A DNA stretch of 64,000 nucleotides, from contig CM067374.1 in assembly GCA_034401795.1 (NCBI GenBank), positions 96,908,140 to 96,972,139 of the forward strand, in the 5' to 3' direction. This document shows positions 43,302 through 54,940 of the stretch, piece by piece. How positions within the stretch are numbered: position 1 is the stretch's first letter; each line of letters opens with the position of its first letter. Under the pieces are notes generated by a model. It saw only the letters and a program-made list of their open reading frames with translations. It made no database searches and was not told the origin of the DNA. Source of the stretch: Chaetoderma sp. LZ-2023a. Taxonomy: Eukaryota; Mollusca; Caudofoveata; Chaetodermatida; Chaetodermatidae. A program made the translations under genes and the position numbers.

Positions 43302-43563
43302 CTATTCCGGATGTAGCGGATATGTAACACGCACACCGGCTAGGTGGTATAAATTGGCCATATACCTTAGGGCCTCCTTATTAAAATATGAGTAATTGTT
43401 TCTTCCTACGTTCCTCCAGCCATAAGGCTTATAATTGTCTGGACCTCCCACCGACACGTTGGTGCGATCTGAGCGGCGAAGATTAAAGTGTCGATTCCGC
43501 CCACACTCCCCCAGTATCATCGGATACCAGTTAGCGTAGATATCCATGCCAAAGTAGGAAGTG
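43302..43563 (-). CDS. Possible terminal coding exon of an unidentified protein
   Basis: On the minus strand a ttttcgcag acceptor ends at 43564, and the frame then reads TSYFGMDIYANWYPMILGE, NVSVGGPDNYKPYGWRNVG, NNYSYFNKEALRYMANLYHL and a TAG at 43302 (about 87 residues; 81 if started at the internal Met, 43547). Composition is protein-like: aromatic-rich, no low complexity, unlike the surrounding repeat frames. I do not recognise the family; Trp/Tyr/Gly/Asn-rich short repeats of this type occur in axonemal microtubule inner proteins, but that is only a suggestion. No upstream exon or poly(A) signal was identified with confidence. Confidence 0.4.
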
Positions 43564-43675
43564 CTGCGAAAACATTATATTATTTTAACCGGCCAGCAGT
43601 GCATCTCTGGGCATTTTTAACTGTCTGACTGCTGAGTTTTTGCAGACGACATATTGCAAGGGCTATACCGCTAGA

Positions 43676-43770
43676 CCTGCTAAATATTTTGAAATCAATT
43701 TGACTGAAAGTTGTTGGTGCCTAAGGCATTATCAACTTTCAGTTAAATTGTTTTCAAAATATTCAGCAGG
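43676..43770. repeat. Family B hairpin MITE
   Basis: tttgaaatcaatttgactga facing tcagttaaattgttttcaaa, with the inner tgttggtgcctaaggcatta. Confidence 0.75.
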
Positions 43771-44640
43771 TTTAGAGCTATTGCCCATTGAAATTATTGT
43801 CTGGTGGCTTCCAGCGGCAAGACAGTTAACATAACCCTAACGACAGGTAAAATGTTAATCCCCGAGAGCAGATCCTACATGATCTGTCCTCAACACACCA
43901 GGTGAAGGACGGGACATGGATCTCCCTCTAACTCTTCACAGTGACTGGGTGCGGCCTTGGAACCCACCACGCCCTCACGGGAAGGTCACTATAGCTGGAT
44001 ATCCGTCTCCTTATCCCCACCGTAAAGATATGTGCTTTTCAAATACAAAAATATCATCGTTTTTTTGTAAATATGTCTAAATAAAGTTGGTGTCTTGTTC
44101 AATGTGGGCTCATCAGAGGCACCTTGCTGATCTTTAAATCTGCAAGGTAACCATGCAAGGGAGAGTCCTAGCGCGGTCACCTGTGTGGTTTAATGGAAAC
44201 CATTATACCCCTAACAAAATAGTATTGTCGTGAGAGGAAAGTGCCTCACGCGGGCCTCCGTCACAGGAAAATGCCTTAAACGCTGAAGCGGAGGAAGAGA
44301 GCTGGCAAAAAGGGCCACTCTTGTTCAAACATAGTGTGTAATGCGGTCTACCTAGTGAAACTGTATGCTATTGTGATGCATGCTGAATTACGTGAAGATG
44401 AGGGGGGGGGGTGTGTGTGTGTGATTTCCAGACAATTCAGATACCATCATCTTATGTAGATTAAAGATGCGGCATTGGTTGTTGCCACTTTATTTATGCG
44501 GTCCTTCTGCTACACCCTAAACTAACCTTTAGTTGTTAGGTCTGTGTTCCACGCTTTGGCCGCAAGTGGCAAGTAGTTCTACCTATCTTTTTTATTGAAC
44601 TATCTGAATTATATATTTAATTGTTTAATTGCGATTGAGA
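43771..44640. other. Intergenic, no gene seen
   Basis: An AATAAA at 44079-44084 (plus) follows a GC-richer 43850-44030 stretch and could end a non-coding transcript. A G9 then (GT)n run lies at 44402-44422. No supported ORF. Confidence 0.35.
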
Positions 44641-46345
44641 ATTGTGTTCAGTGAATGTCCATTTGTAGGCAGACTACTATTTTTGAAAATTAATTACTGT
44701 AATGAATGTCTCTGTCACTGAGCCATGTATTCCAGTGATGAATTCTAAAAAATAGCCTTCTCTTGACCTGCACATGAAGACCATTGCAGATCGAGGTCCA
44801 TTTTGGCCGGCTAAACCATTAAAGGTGTAATGGGTTTTGCCATTAATACAAGCGATGCAAATTCTATCCCTCATTTGGTGTTTGTTTCACCTGCTTCAAA
44901 GCACCTAACCCTCTCTACAGCACAGGTATTCCATGTAGGATTGGTAGTCACTTTTCTGTCATGAAAATGGTCTATAAGTCTGGAAACTCTTCTTTCTGAT
45001 CTCCCTAAAGACTGCTACCAATGCCACAATCTCCAGGTGATACTAAAGAAATGAATTCAGCTGTCTCTATAATAAAGCACATAAATAATATAACTCTTAT
45101 TGGCCTCTTACTGGTCAAGACAGCCTCTGCAGTTCCCTTGAGGTATATCCATGTGAAAGCCAAAAGCAGATTATTTTTGAAAATTTACCTCTAGAATTTT
45201 TGCCTCAATAAACTAGCCAATCATTCCAATGGTAAATTCTCAAAGCGTCATCTCTTGGCCTACTGGTGGATTTTCAATAAGCAAATATTCCCATCTTCTT
45301 GACCAAACTTGAAATTCGACCAGTTCAGCATTAACCGTTACTACACTGAGGTTAAAATGCATATACCAGTAGTTACAGTATCATTAGACGGATTACTAGT
45401 GCATAGATTATTTTGAAATTATTATGTTGCTAAAAACTGTTGCTGTTTTATACACCAACAACTTGCAGAAACACACATTTCCAATATGAACATCAATCAT
45501 CACATATGTAAGAATGGAGAAATCCAGTTTTAGCTATGCCCCGCCCATCTTTAGCTACATGTAAGCTCCATCCACACTTTTCCCGTATCTCAATTACCAC
45601 AAAACTATACAGGTAAGCTGTTGAATATTTTGAAACTAATTTGACTGGGTGCACAGCGTCCTGTTAAATTAGTTTTAAAATATCCAACAGAATGTTTATT
45701 AAATAGTAACGACATACAATTCGTCCAACTTGATGGATTATTAAGCATCTATGATCGACTACATCACATAATTCATAAGGTAATTGATTATCACGTCAGC
45801 CTACATGTGATTAATAAACTGGATTCCTCAATTGAACGCAGAAATCTGAACAGTGGTCCAAGGATTAAGCTACTTCTACAGATTTATCACTCTAATCCTC
45901 AAATTTGTTCAAGAAAATGTTAATGTTCTCATAGAAAATATCCATTTGCAGATGATGATTATTTTTTGAGAACTTCCATTGGAATGACTGGCTCGATAAC
46001 CGAGCTCGTCATTCCAGTCATAAATTTTCAAAAATAGCCTACTCTTGATCTACAAATGGACATCTACACATATCACGACCACTGTAGAAGTGCTTTTTGT
46101 CTTATTTCAAAACTCTATAATCGTAAAATTTGTTCAAGAAAATTTCAATGTTCTCATAGAAATTGTCCATTTGCAGAGTATGATTATTTTATGAAACTAT
46201 ACAGTACCACTGGAATGACCGTGGCTTGATAACTGAGCCCATGATTCCAGTGATAAATTCTCAAAAATAGTCTTTTCTTGATCTGCAAATGGACATTTAC
46301 ATGTATCACGAGCACTGTAGCAGGCATTCTTGGCCAGTTTGCTCA
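44640..46345. repeat. Cluster of degraded family A MITEs with one family B hairpin
   Basis: Family A copies: 44640-44830, 45100-45350, about 45860-46090 and about 46100-46345. The last two are adjacent, share ctcatagaaa.t.tccatttgcag, and look like a local duplication. A family B hairpin lies at 45618-45695 (gctgttgaatattttgaaac ... gttttaaaatatccaacaga). No gene. Confidence 0.75.
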
Positions 46346-46445
46346 GTATTAAAGTGTTATTATATCCTATACCTGTCCTTACTTACATTACTGGACTCAC
46401 ATAGTGTGACAGATTGTGCAATAAAATCTCTGTTTTAATAACCAT

Positions 46446-46683
46446 TTAACCCATTAATGGTCAAGTTTGGTTGAGAAAATCAAAATATCTCCCTTTTGAA
46501 TGTCCATTTGCAGGACAAGAGAAGACTTTAAAAAAAAAATTACCACTGGAATGACTGGCTCAGTTACCGAGCCAGTCATCTCAGTGGTAAATTTCCAAAA
46601 ATAGCCTTCTCTTGCCCTGCAAATATCCATTCCGCAAGAACATTTCAGCGGCCGGTAGATCGGTGTGACCAGTAAAGGGTTAA
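46446..46683. mobile_element. Family A palindromic TTAA MITE
   Basis: ttaacccattaatggtcaag left end, agtaaagggttaa right end; the centre actggctcagttaccgagcc facing agtcatctcagtgg is nearly perfect. Confidence 0.85.
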
Positions 46684-46735
46684 CTCTTGAAAAAAACCAG
46701 TGTCTCAATTATAAGACAGCTATAACGCAGAAAAC

Positions 46736-46835
46736 CGTTTGAATAATAGGAAACTAATTTGACGGGAATCTATTGCTGCCATATGCAGCAACAATAATTC
46801 CAAGTCAAATTACTTTCAAAATATTCAACAGAATA
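46736..46835. repeat. Family B hairpin MITE
   Basis: gaataataggaaactaattt facing ttactttcaaaatattcaac, with inner attgctgcc/atgcagcaacaat. Confidence 0.75.
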
Positions 46836-47154
46836 TTCATGAAGAATTTGTGATTTCTGGTTTGTAAGATGTAAGGGTTAAGGACACCTATTATTTGCTC
46901 AACAAGCATGACAAGGTAATAAACTTGTAATACAATGCCTGGTTATGAACTCAGTTGTTATCCAATAACTAAGTCAGCCAAATTTCTTGGCACGGTTTCC
47001 AGTCAAAGATATATAGATTCATTGAACCTGCCGATAATGGACACCACGCTGTTGGGACCAAAATGGTGGTTAACTAAGAGAAGTGGTTAAAGACCACTTG
47101 AATCAAAGAACCACCATCTAAAAACTGGCTACAAATGGTGTATGCTATTCCTAA
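46836..47154. other. Intergenic, no gene seen
   Basis: No ORF or repeat recognised in this interval. Confidence 0.35.
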
Positions 47155-47842
47155 GTTAAGCCTTTCTTGACGAATCCGGCCAAAACCGGCTTATGCAGTG
47201 GCCTTAAGGAATGTCCATTTGCAGGCAAAGAGAAGACTATTTTTGAAATTTTACCACAGGAATAGCTGGCTCGATAACCGAGCCAGTCATTCCAGTGGTA
47301 AATTTTCAAAAACAGTCTTTTATTGGCATGCAAATGGACATTCAATAAACAAATTTGTTGATTTTTAAAATTAAATGTAGTCATTAAAGGGTTAATGTTT
47401 GCATTAACCCTTTAATGGTGAAGCTGGCGGAAACCAGCCTCTGCAGAACTTCTCTTCACGACTGTCCATTTATAGGCCAAAAATAATATTTTTGGAAATT
47501 TACCAGTGCAATGGCTGGCCTGGTAACCGAGCCAATCATTCTAGTGTTAAATTTACAAAAATAGTCTTCTCTTGCCTGGCAAATGGACATTCAATAAGCA
47601 AATATTTAGATTTTCTGGACAAAATTTAGCCATTTAAGGATTAACGGATTACGAATGTAAGACGGACAGATTATATGTATATCCACATGATATGGATGCT
47701 TTAACAACGAAAATGGTTTTGAAATTATACAGACCATGTATATAATAATTAATTAGATTAAGATTTCTCTTGGCCTGCAAATGGACACTGACTAGGCCAA
47801 ATTGTAGATTTTCTTGACCAGTCTGGAGCATTAAAGGGTTAA
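47155..47842. mobile_element. Three family A MITEs in a row (two full, one half)
   Basis: 47155-47394 and 47404-47644 are full palindromes, separated by about 10 bases and each ending in ggttaa or ggattaa. 47760-47842 is a right half only (tctcttggcctgcaaatgga ... attaaagggttaa). The pair suggests repeated insertion at neighbouring TTAA sites. Confidence 0.85.
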
Positions 47843-48310
47843 ACTGACTGAAAAACATTTCTCTTTTAAGCAGCAACAACTTTCAATCAGAGTAATATAT
47901 AGTTAGGCTGGCAGAGTTGAAGGGCAGCATATCCAACAAGACATTTCGTATGACATACTGCTTTGAAGCGGAGGAGGTAGTGTGGTGGAGTTAGGGATGA
48001 ATACAAATGAAGACATGACCCTCAAATTCATACTTTTAGACATGGTTCTACAAACGTTAACACATTAAATTAAAATTTATTACGGTTCATATGTCTTGAC
48101 CACCGATTTATCGTTTGATGTACATTATATATTTGTCATATTGTAAATTATATAGCTGTCGAAATTTGTAGATTAGCCCTACAACCACTGAAATGCCAGT
48201 CTAAAACTCATGACTTAAGCTGACCATTGCTGACTCCTCAAATTAATTTCAAAATAATCAGGAGAAATATGTCATATATCATAAAGAATTTGTAGTTAGA
48301 GATCTATAAG

Positions 48311-48529
48311 GATTAACCCTTACCACTCTGATGTCAATATTCCATCTTTTACTGTGTCAATAGCAAAGAAACTGGTGTACATTTTCCAATAATTTTGGCG
48401 GACGATGTTGCTGCCTATGACAGCAACATCTTCCACCAAAATTTGTTGAAAAATGAACAGCAGTTCATCTTTTAATTTTATTTGAAAATTAAAACTTTTG
48501 ACACAGGGTGTTAGAGTGTTACGGGTTAA
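48311..48529. mobile_element. Related TTAA MITE (family D), 219 bp
   Basis: Ends attaacccttaccactctg and agagtgttacgggttaa; the interior hairpin is gaagatgttgct-type text (tggcggacgatgttgctgcc facing gacagcaacatcttccacca). A second member lies at 59408-59600. Confidence 0.8.
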
Positions 48530-48532
48530 AAC

Positions 48533-49066
48533 ATTAGACGACCAGAGACCTGTATTGCTCACCTGGAACAGTGGCATTCCAACTTGAAAGGACAAGTAGG
48601 GACCTAAAGATTTTGCCGAAAAGAGAAGAAGTTAAGTTTTAAAATCAACGATTTTAGCCGGAAGAATACCACAAAAGATGCCAACCAAATCAAACAATCA
48701 CTTTTTTCCAGAAACACGAATTAAAATTTTATGGGGGAGATAATTTTGGCAAATATGGACCGATTTTGTCAAGACATCACAAGCATGGTCGCCTCATAGG
48801 GTGGTTAAAATCTGGCCATAAGTTAAGGGGTACGGGTTTCACAAATTTCAGAAAGATTGTCGAAAAATCCAAGTATGCCACCGGAAAAATTTACCGATCA
48901 AAATCCTGAAAGGAAGTTCTGGAGCCTACTGCCATAGGGCCCTTCCACCCAAATTTGGTTGAAATTAGCAAAGCCGTTTAGGTGTAGTTACTTGACAGAT
49001 GTCTAATGGACAGTGGGCAGCCGCCAATGCATAAGCTCACTTTGCCTGTCCTGACAGGAGAGCTAA
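48533..49066. repeat. Family C dispersed repeat, short copy
   Basis: Left end accagagacctgtattgctc then acctggaacagtggcatt; right end gcataagctcactttgcctg then gacaggagagctaataa. Confidence 0.7.
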
Positions 49067-49480
49067 TAAAATCTAGGATTTTCAACAAAAAATTTACTGA
49101 TCAAAATTATACATACATGTTCTGATGCCTACCAACCATAGGATCAAAGCATTTAGGAATAGTATAAACAAGGCAAATCAATAAATTGATGTATGCTCCC
49201 CAAAGGCATACTCTGCAGAGAAACTGAATGGATAACCCCGAAGGCATATGCTTCAGGGAAAGGTTTGGAACTGTGGCTCAGACACAAAGAAACGAACTTG
49301 AAATTGTCAATGAGATATCACCATATTAGGCCATCCTTAAAATATTGTTGGTTTGGGGTAATGATGTTAAATCCACAATTTGGGGAGTAGGAATGATTCA
49401 GTGGGCCATCATTCTTTTGTTAAGGATAGCTTAATAAAAGCAAAATTTAAGTTTCTCTAAATAAACACACTTAGACTTTG
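49067..49480. other. Intergenic, no gene seen
   Basis: A 65-residue plus frame at 49193-49390 has no recognisable domain and no supporting signal; I do not call it. Confidence 0.35.
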
Positions 49481-49554
49481 CTTGGCATCATATGAAAAAT
49501 ACATATAAAAACTATGTTCAAAATGAACAGAGATATTTTCTGTAATAATCAATA

Positions 49555-50310
49555 CCAAGTTTGGTGACCATATGTGAAAAAGTCTTGAAACTATGGCCCG
49601 GACAAACATTTTCTGTGATATTCAGTCGACCATGAAAAGTAGGTCAGCATGACCTACATTTGACCTGCTTTTCATACTCTGCACACCTTCTTGCTAAGAT
49701 GCATCCACATACCAAGTTTGGTGACCATATGTGCAAGTCTTGAAACTATGGCGCGGACAAACATTTCCTGTGATATTCAGTCGACCATGAAAAGCAGGTC
49801 AGCATGACCTACTTTTCTACTCTGCACACATTCTCCCTAAGATGCATCCACATACTAAGTTTGGTGAGCACATGTGCAAGTCTTGAAACTATGTACCGGA
49901 CAAATATTTTCTGTGATATTCAGTCGACAATGAAAAGTAGGTCAGCATGACATACTTTTGACCTACTTTTCATACTCCGCACACCTTCTCCCTAAGATGC
50001 ATCCACATACCAAGTTTGGTGACCATATGTGAAAAAGCCTTGAAACTATGCCCCGGACAAACATTTTCTGTGATATTCAGTCGATCATGAAAAGTAGGTC
50101 AGCATGACCTACTTTTGATACTCCGCACACCTTCTCCCTAAGATGCATCCACATACCAAGTTTGGTAACCATATGTGAAAAAGCCTTGAAACTCTGCCCT
50201 GGACAAACATTTTCTGTGATATTCAGTTGACCATGAAAGGTAGGTCAGCATGACCTACTTTTGACCTACTTTTTATACTCCGAATTTTTTTTCGGGGAGT
50301 ATAATAATAC
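49555..50310. repeat. About 150-bp tandem repeat, five copies, each with an AGGTCA-n3-TGACCT palindrome
   Basis: Unit phrase ccaagtttggtgaccatatg recurs at 49555, 49712, 49855 (ctaag variant), 50010 and 50156. AGGTCAGCATGACCT occurs perfectly at 49641, 49796, 50096 and 50242, and with one mismatch at 49939. The array ends at a small hairpin (tactccgaa ... ttcggggagta, 50275-50301). Confidence 0.92.
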
Positions 50311-50659
50311 TTCTAGTTAATTATTCCGGCATGGGAAGAATTGCAAAGTTAGTGAAAGCATGGGGATTTTCGCTGGTGTGCTATATATATTCTAGTTATC
50401 TAATGGGTATGCTTGCACCAAGTTTAACCCGCTAAGTGTTCATGGGTCTCAAGTGAACTAACTCTTACAATCTCTAAATACAGAAAATATATTTGAAAAC
50501 ATTTTAGTGACATCAGAATCTAACTTGCTAATCAATCAAATCTACAAACAGAATTCTCTTCCAATAACTCCCAATTTATTATTTAAAGGAATTATCTGAC
50601 CTGTTACTTGAGATGGGTGGTGGTGGTAAGGACCCGTAAATTATTTATGATGTAAGGAA

Positions 50660-50715
50660 TATTCTGTTGGATGTGTTGAAACCAAGGCAAACGAGTTTCA
50701 AAAATATTCAACAGC
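50660..50715. repeat. Family B MITE, short remnant
   Basis: tattctgttggatgtgttga and gtttcaaaaatattcaacag remain; the centre is mostly deleted. Confidence 0.55.
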
Positions 50716-50801
50716 TTTCTTGGATAGTCGTTTTGAATCTGAGACACTGAAACTTCAAAGCTTAAATGCTTTTAAGCCATACTAAGTGCAATATATATAT
50801 A

Positions 50802-52458
50802 CACCTGTGCAAAAGTTAAGCACCACCCTATTTTTACGCACATGCGAGGGTATATTCATGTGCTATGAAGAAAGCAATAGCATAAACATGTATGTACCCA
50901 TCCATCTTAGTGCAAGAGGTGATAATGCAACTAGAGGAATGCTGATTATGATGGTGGGGAAACACTGTATGTTTTTGTTTGAACTTGAAAACGAGGCCTG
51001 AATATGGTTACGTTGACACAACTGACAACTATTGCCCTACAGTTGACACACGTGGCTAGATTGTCATTAATGGTGTCTGAAAACGAAGTTTAACATCTGT
51101 GCACGAGTTTGAGACTGTCATTATTAATACCGGGTATATCCACCTTGTGCCTGGATGACGGCCTGGACACGACGTCTCATGCTGGTCACCAACCGACTGA
51201 TACGCCATTGTGGTATTCGTTGCCATTCAAGATGGAGTGCGTCTGTTAATTCCTGTAGGTTCTGCACAGGAGGATCCCTCCTTCTCACCATGTTTCCCAG
51301 AATGTCCCAGATATGCTCAATAGGGTTCATGTCAGGGCTCCTTGCTGGCCATGGTAGGGTTTCGATGGTATTCTGGCGGAGGTATTCATGCACAGCTCTA
51401 GCACGATGTGGTCGGGCGTTGTCATCCATGAATATAGGGTGGGTTCCAGGTGCATGATTTACAAAATGAGGGACCACAACTCTATCCAGTATGGAATCTT
51501 GATATCTTTGTCCATTTAGTGTTCCAGGTACAGTCAACAGATCCAGCTTACAATCAAATGAGATGCACCCCCATATCATAACGGAACCTCCACCAAATGG
51601 AACTTCTTCCATGATGTTACGTTGGTCGTACGCCGTGCGTCTGGACCTCCATACACGAGTTCGACCATCTGTGGCATGAAGCAGGAACCGACTTTCATCG
51701 GACCAGTGTACCCGTCTCCAGGATCTCATGTTCCAGTGTCTTCTTTCGTTGCACCACCTCAGACGCTCCTCTTTGTGGTGTGCAGTGGGGAGAGGACGTC
51801 TGACAGGTCTCCTAGCTTTCATGCCAGCAGCATACAGTCTCCTTTTGACGGTAGACATTGACACTCTATTGCACGTTTCCCATTGCTGGCTGAGCACTCT
51901 GCTGTTGGTGAATGGAGATCTCCTAACAAGGCGTACTAGGGCTCAATCATCACGGGCAGTAGTCTTCTTCGGTCTTCCAGATCTAGGCCTGTCCTTCACC
52001 TCGTTAGTTTGCCCATGTTTTGCAATCAAACGACTGATTACAGTATGGTTAATGTTCAGCTGTCTGCCAATCTCTCTGCATGACATACCAGTGGTATGCA
52101 TGCCTATGATTTGCCATTTCACACGATCACTTAACCTTCGTCTTGCCATAGCGGTTCACAATCAAGAGCTAATTCTCTCTGTACAAATAAACCACGGTCA
52201 TGAACACAAAATTCCTAATCTTGTCGCCTAAATCTGTATGTAATGTTCTACACCTCAAACTGGACTTTTACATAACTGAACACGTGTGCTGTTTCCCGCC
52301 ACGCACGGACATCAAGCGGCGTGAAGTCATGCATGCATGTGCATTTCGTACTTGGAATTATGTCAGCTAACGCGGGGACAAAAACTATGGCAGCCTAGTT
52401 GTACCATCATGTTTCTACGTTCTATTGTTTTTGCTGGTGCTTAACTTTTGCACAGGTG
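50802..52458 (-). mobile_element. Complete Tc1-like DNA transposon, 1.66 kb
   Basis: Terminal inverted repeats: left cacctgtgcaaaagttaagc at 50802, right gcttaacttttgcacaggtg ending 52458, extending to at least 24 matching bases with accac/ggtgc. Both ends are flanked by TA (within tatata), the Tc1/mariner target. The interior carries one transposase gene on the minus strand. Size and TIR length fit a short-TIR Tc1 element. Confidence 0.93.
51124..52149 (-). pseudogene. Tc1-like transposase (DD34E), one premature TGA
   Basis: Begins MARRRLSDRVKWQIIGMHTT and SCREIGRQLNINHTVISRLI (HTH of the paired-like DNA-binding domain), then VKDRPRSGRPKKTTARDD. A TGA at 51940-51942 interrupts and the same frame continues ALVRLVRRSPF, VHWSDESRFLLH (first catalytic Asp), MIWGCISFDCKLDLL, IFMDDNARPHRARAV (second Asp), WPARSPDMNPIEHIWDILG (catalytic Glu, 34 residues after the second Asp region) and ends in a stop at 51124. 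Total would be 341 residues, the normal size. No frameshift is present: CGA to TGA (a CpG transition) explains the only break, so the copy died recently. Confidence 0.93.
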
Positions 52459-52559
52459 TATATATCTGATATAGAAATAATACCAATGCCAATAACATCT
52501 AGTAATAGTTATATATTACTAATATTACATAAGAACTTAGATAACAAGAGAAAGTCAGC

Positions 52560-53575
52560 TGGAGGCTGACAATACCCCCCCCCCCCCCCCCCCAACATGT
52601 GTACATCCCCCGTCTTTTGGTCGTGTACAATCATTTTGCCAAGTTTCATCCAATTCCCTAGGAAACTGTAGGAGGAGTTGCAGCGACAAATTTTTGGGAT
52701 GTACGGAGACATCATTTGAACCCACCCAAACACCCCCCCAAAAACTAGTCGTGCATGACCGATGAATTTTTTTTTACCATTAGGCATATCTTTTGGAGGT
52801 GTATAATCATCCTACCAAGTTTCATCCAATTCCCTCTGTAACTGTAGGAGTTGCAGCGACAAGATTTTTGGGATGTACGGACAGACGACGTACAGCCTCC
52901 AAAATCAGTCATGCATGAACGATGAAATTTATTTTAACATTATTCACATCTTTTGGTGATGTACAATCATCCTGCCAAGTTTCAGCCAATATCCGTTGAA
53001 ACTATAGGAGTCACAGTGGCAAGATTTTCGGGATACATGGACAGACGACGTACGGCCCCCCCTCAACCCCCCAAAATCACTCATGCATGACCGATGAAAA
53101 TTTCTTTACCATTAGGCACATCTTTTGGCCTTGTACAATCATCTTGCCAAGTTTAATCAAATTCCCTCTGAAACTGCAGGAGGAGTTGCAGCGACAAGAT
53201 ATTCGGGACGTACTGACAGATGTATGGCCCCCAAAATCAATCATGCATGACCCATGACAATTTTTTTTTAACATCAAGCATGTCTTTTGGTGGTGTACAA
53301 TCATCCTGCCAAGTTTCATCCAATTCCCCTCTGAAACTGTAGGAGTTGCAGCGACAAGATTTTCGGGACGTACGGACGGATGTCCCTCAAAATCAGTCAT
53401 GTATGACGGCTGAAAATTATTTTAACATTAGGCACATCTTTGGGTGGTACACAATCATCCTGCCAAGCTTCATCTAATTCCCTCTGAAACTGTAGGAGTT
53501 GCAGCGACAAGATTTTTTAGACATACGTATGTACTGGTGCGACGAAAGCATAACAACCCTGCTACGCATAGCGGG
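52560..53575. repeat. About 165-bp tandem repeat, six copies
   Basis: The phrase ccaagtttcatccaattccc and variants recurs near 52640, 52816, 52976, 53147, 53310 and 53465. Each unit also has cgtgcatgaccgatga-like and gtaggagttgcagcgacaag text. It starts beside a 19-base C tract (52575-52593) and ends gcggggggtataataatg. Conserved minus-frame peptides are a by-product of the repeat. Confidence 0.9.
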
Positions 53576-53910
53576 GGGTATAATAATGTTTTGATGAGAT
53601 AGGATACCACAGAAACATGTGATTAGTAAGTACCTCACAGGGTTATTGGCATTGGTCCCAACAGAATATACTTTGCGTATATATCTAGTTACAAAATGGC
53701 ACATTTGTGGTGTCAAATTATTGAAATGCTGCCAGGGCTGTGGTTTATGGGAATGTTGCTGATGAACCGAAATACATGTCTGAACCACGAACCATATTTC
53801 TATTTTGAAGATTGAGTAAAATTTATTTCCACTGTGCTCATTATTATACAGGTTTGACTGTATTCAATAGGACTATTACTGGCTATTTCTCTGTTTCAAA
53901 AATTCTCTTA

Positions 53911-54180
53911 ATTCTTTAACAATCAAGTTGGTCTAAAATGGTTTCTGCAATGGTCTTGTGAAATAGCCAATTAGCGGACCAAGAGAAGACTATGAATGGT
54001 CAAGCCGGCCAAAACTAGCATCTGCAGTGGTGTTGAGATATGTCCTTTTGCAGACTAAGAAAACTATTTTTGAAACGTTACCACTGGAATGACTGGTTCG
54101 ATAACTGAACCAGTCATTCCAATACTAAATTTTCAAAAATAATCTCTTGGTCTGTGAATGTACAAAGTAAAGATCTGATA
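53911..54180. repeat. Family A MITEs, one partial and one nearly full, joined
   Basis: A left-arm fragment (53911-53993) is directly followed by a new left arm at gaatggtcaagccggccaaa and a full central palindrome gactggttcgataactgaac. Confidence 0.7.
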
Positions 54181-54940
54181 AACTTCATGTTTGATACATT
54201 ATGCTGTTGAATACCTCAATTTTCACTGAAAAATTGACCTTTTTATCATACTGTCCCCACATGTGATCTTTGTAATTCTTGTATTTCCAAAGCCAATGAA
54301 CTTCAACTTATTTCATTCTGTATTCCTTTGTAACACTGGTTTCCTTTCTACGAAACAATGATATCTTTGAAATCACTTTAGTTTAAATGATTTCAAATAT
54401 ATTTCTTTCCCCAAGATAACCAAATTGTGTTCAAAATATTCAGCAGAATGTTAGCAACAGCATTCAGTAAAGTAATAACTATAATCTGAGCGGAATGAAA
54501 TGGGTCAAGATACAAGTAGATTACAAGAAAATTTCCCTGTAATTCTATCTGCTGACCTAACAAATGGAGGATTGAACACAGCTCTGTGAAAACTATTTCA
54601 GCATTTAAAACAGATACCTGAACCAGAGGTGTTATTCAAACATGCATGGTGGAATTATGGAACTACAGAATTCAGTCTATACTGTGCTATACATTTTCTC
54701 TCAAGTATAACTTCATACTGAATTCCTAGACATGTTGGTTGAAATCAGATTGCCTTAGATCCAGATGAGCTTTAAATAAAATTCACTTCATATTCATAAA
54801 ATTAGTAACCGAAAGTTATTGTTGCCTAAGGCACTTTCAGTTAGATTGTTACACGCATTATCTACTTCTTGTATTTCAAATTCAGAATGAATAGTTTTAA
54901 TCTCTTTTTAAAATAATTTAACTGAAAGATATAGCTGCCT
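54181..54940. other. Intergenic, no gene seen
   Basis: Two family B remnants (about 54423-54480 and 54800-54853, the latter with attgttgcctaaggca). No coding region. Confidence 0.45.

Noticed and set aside
42101..43339. A full LTR with TG...CA ends and target duplication
   Set aside because: I tried pairing several TGT starts with the gtaaca at about 43334-43339, but no flanking direct repeat or primer-binding site matched.
49193..49390. A 65-residue plus frame
   Set aside because: No homology, no promoter or splice signal, and flanked by repeats.
52509..53788. Frames with conserved CRCNS/FRGN-like peptides
   Set aside because: Products of the 165-bp array; stops occur irregularly and no domain is recognisable.
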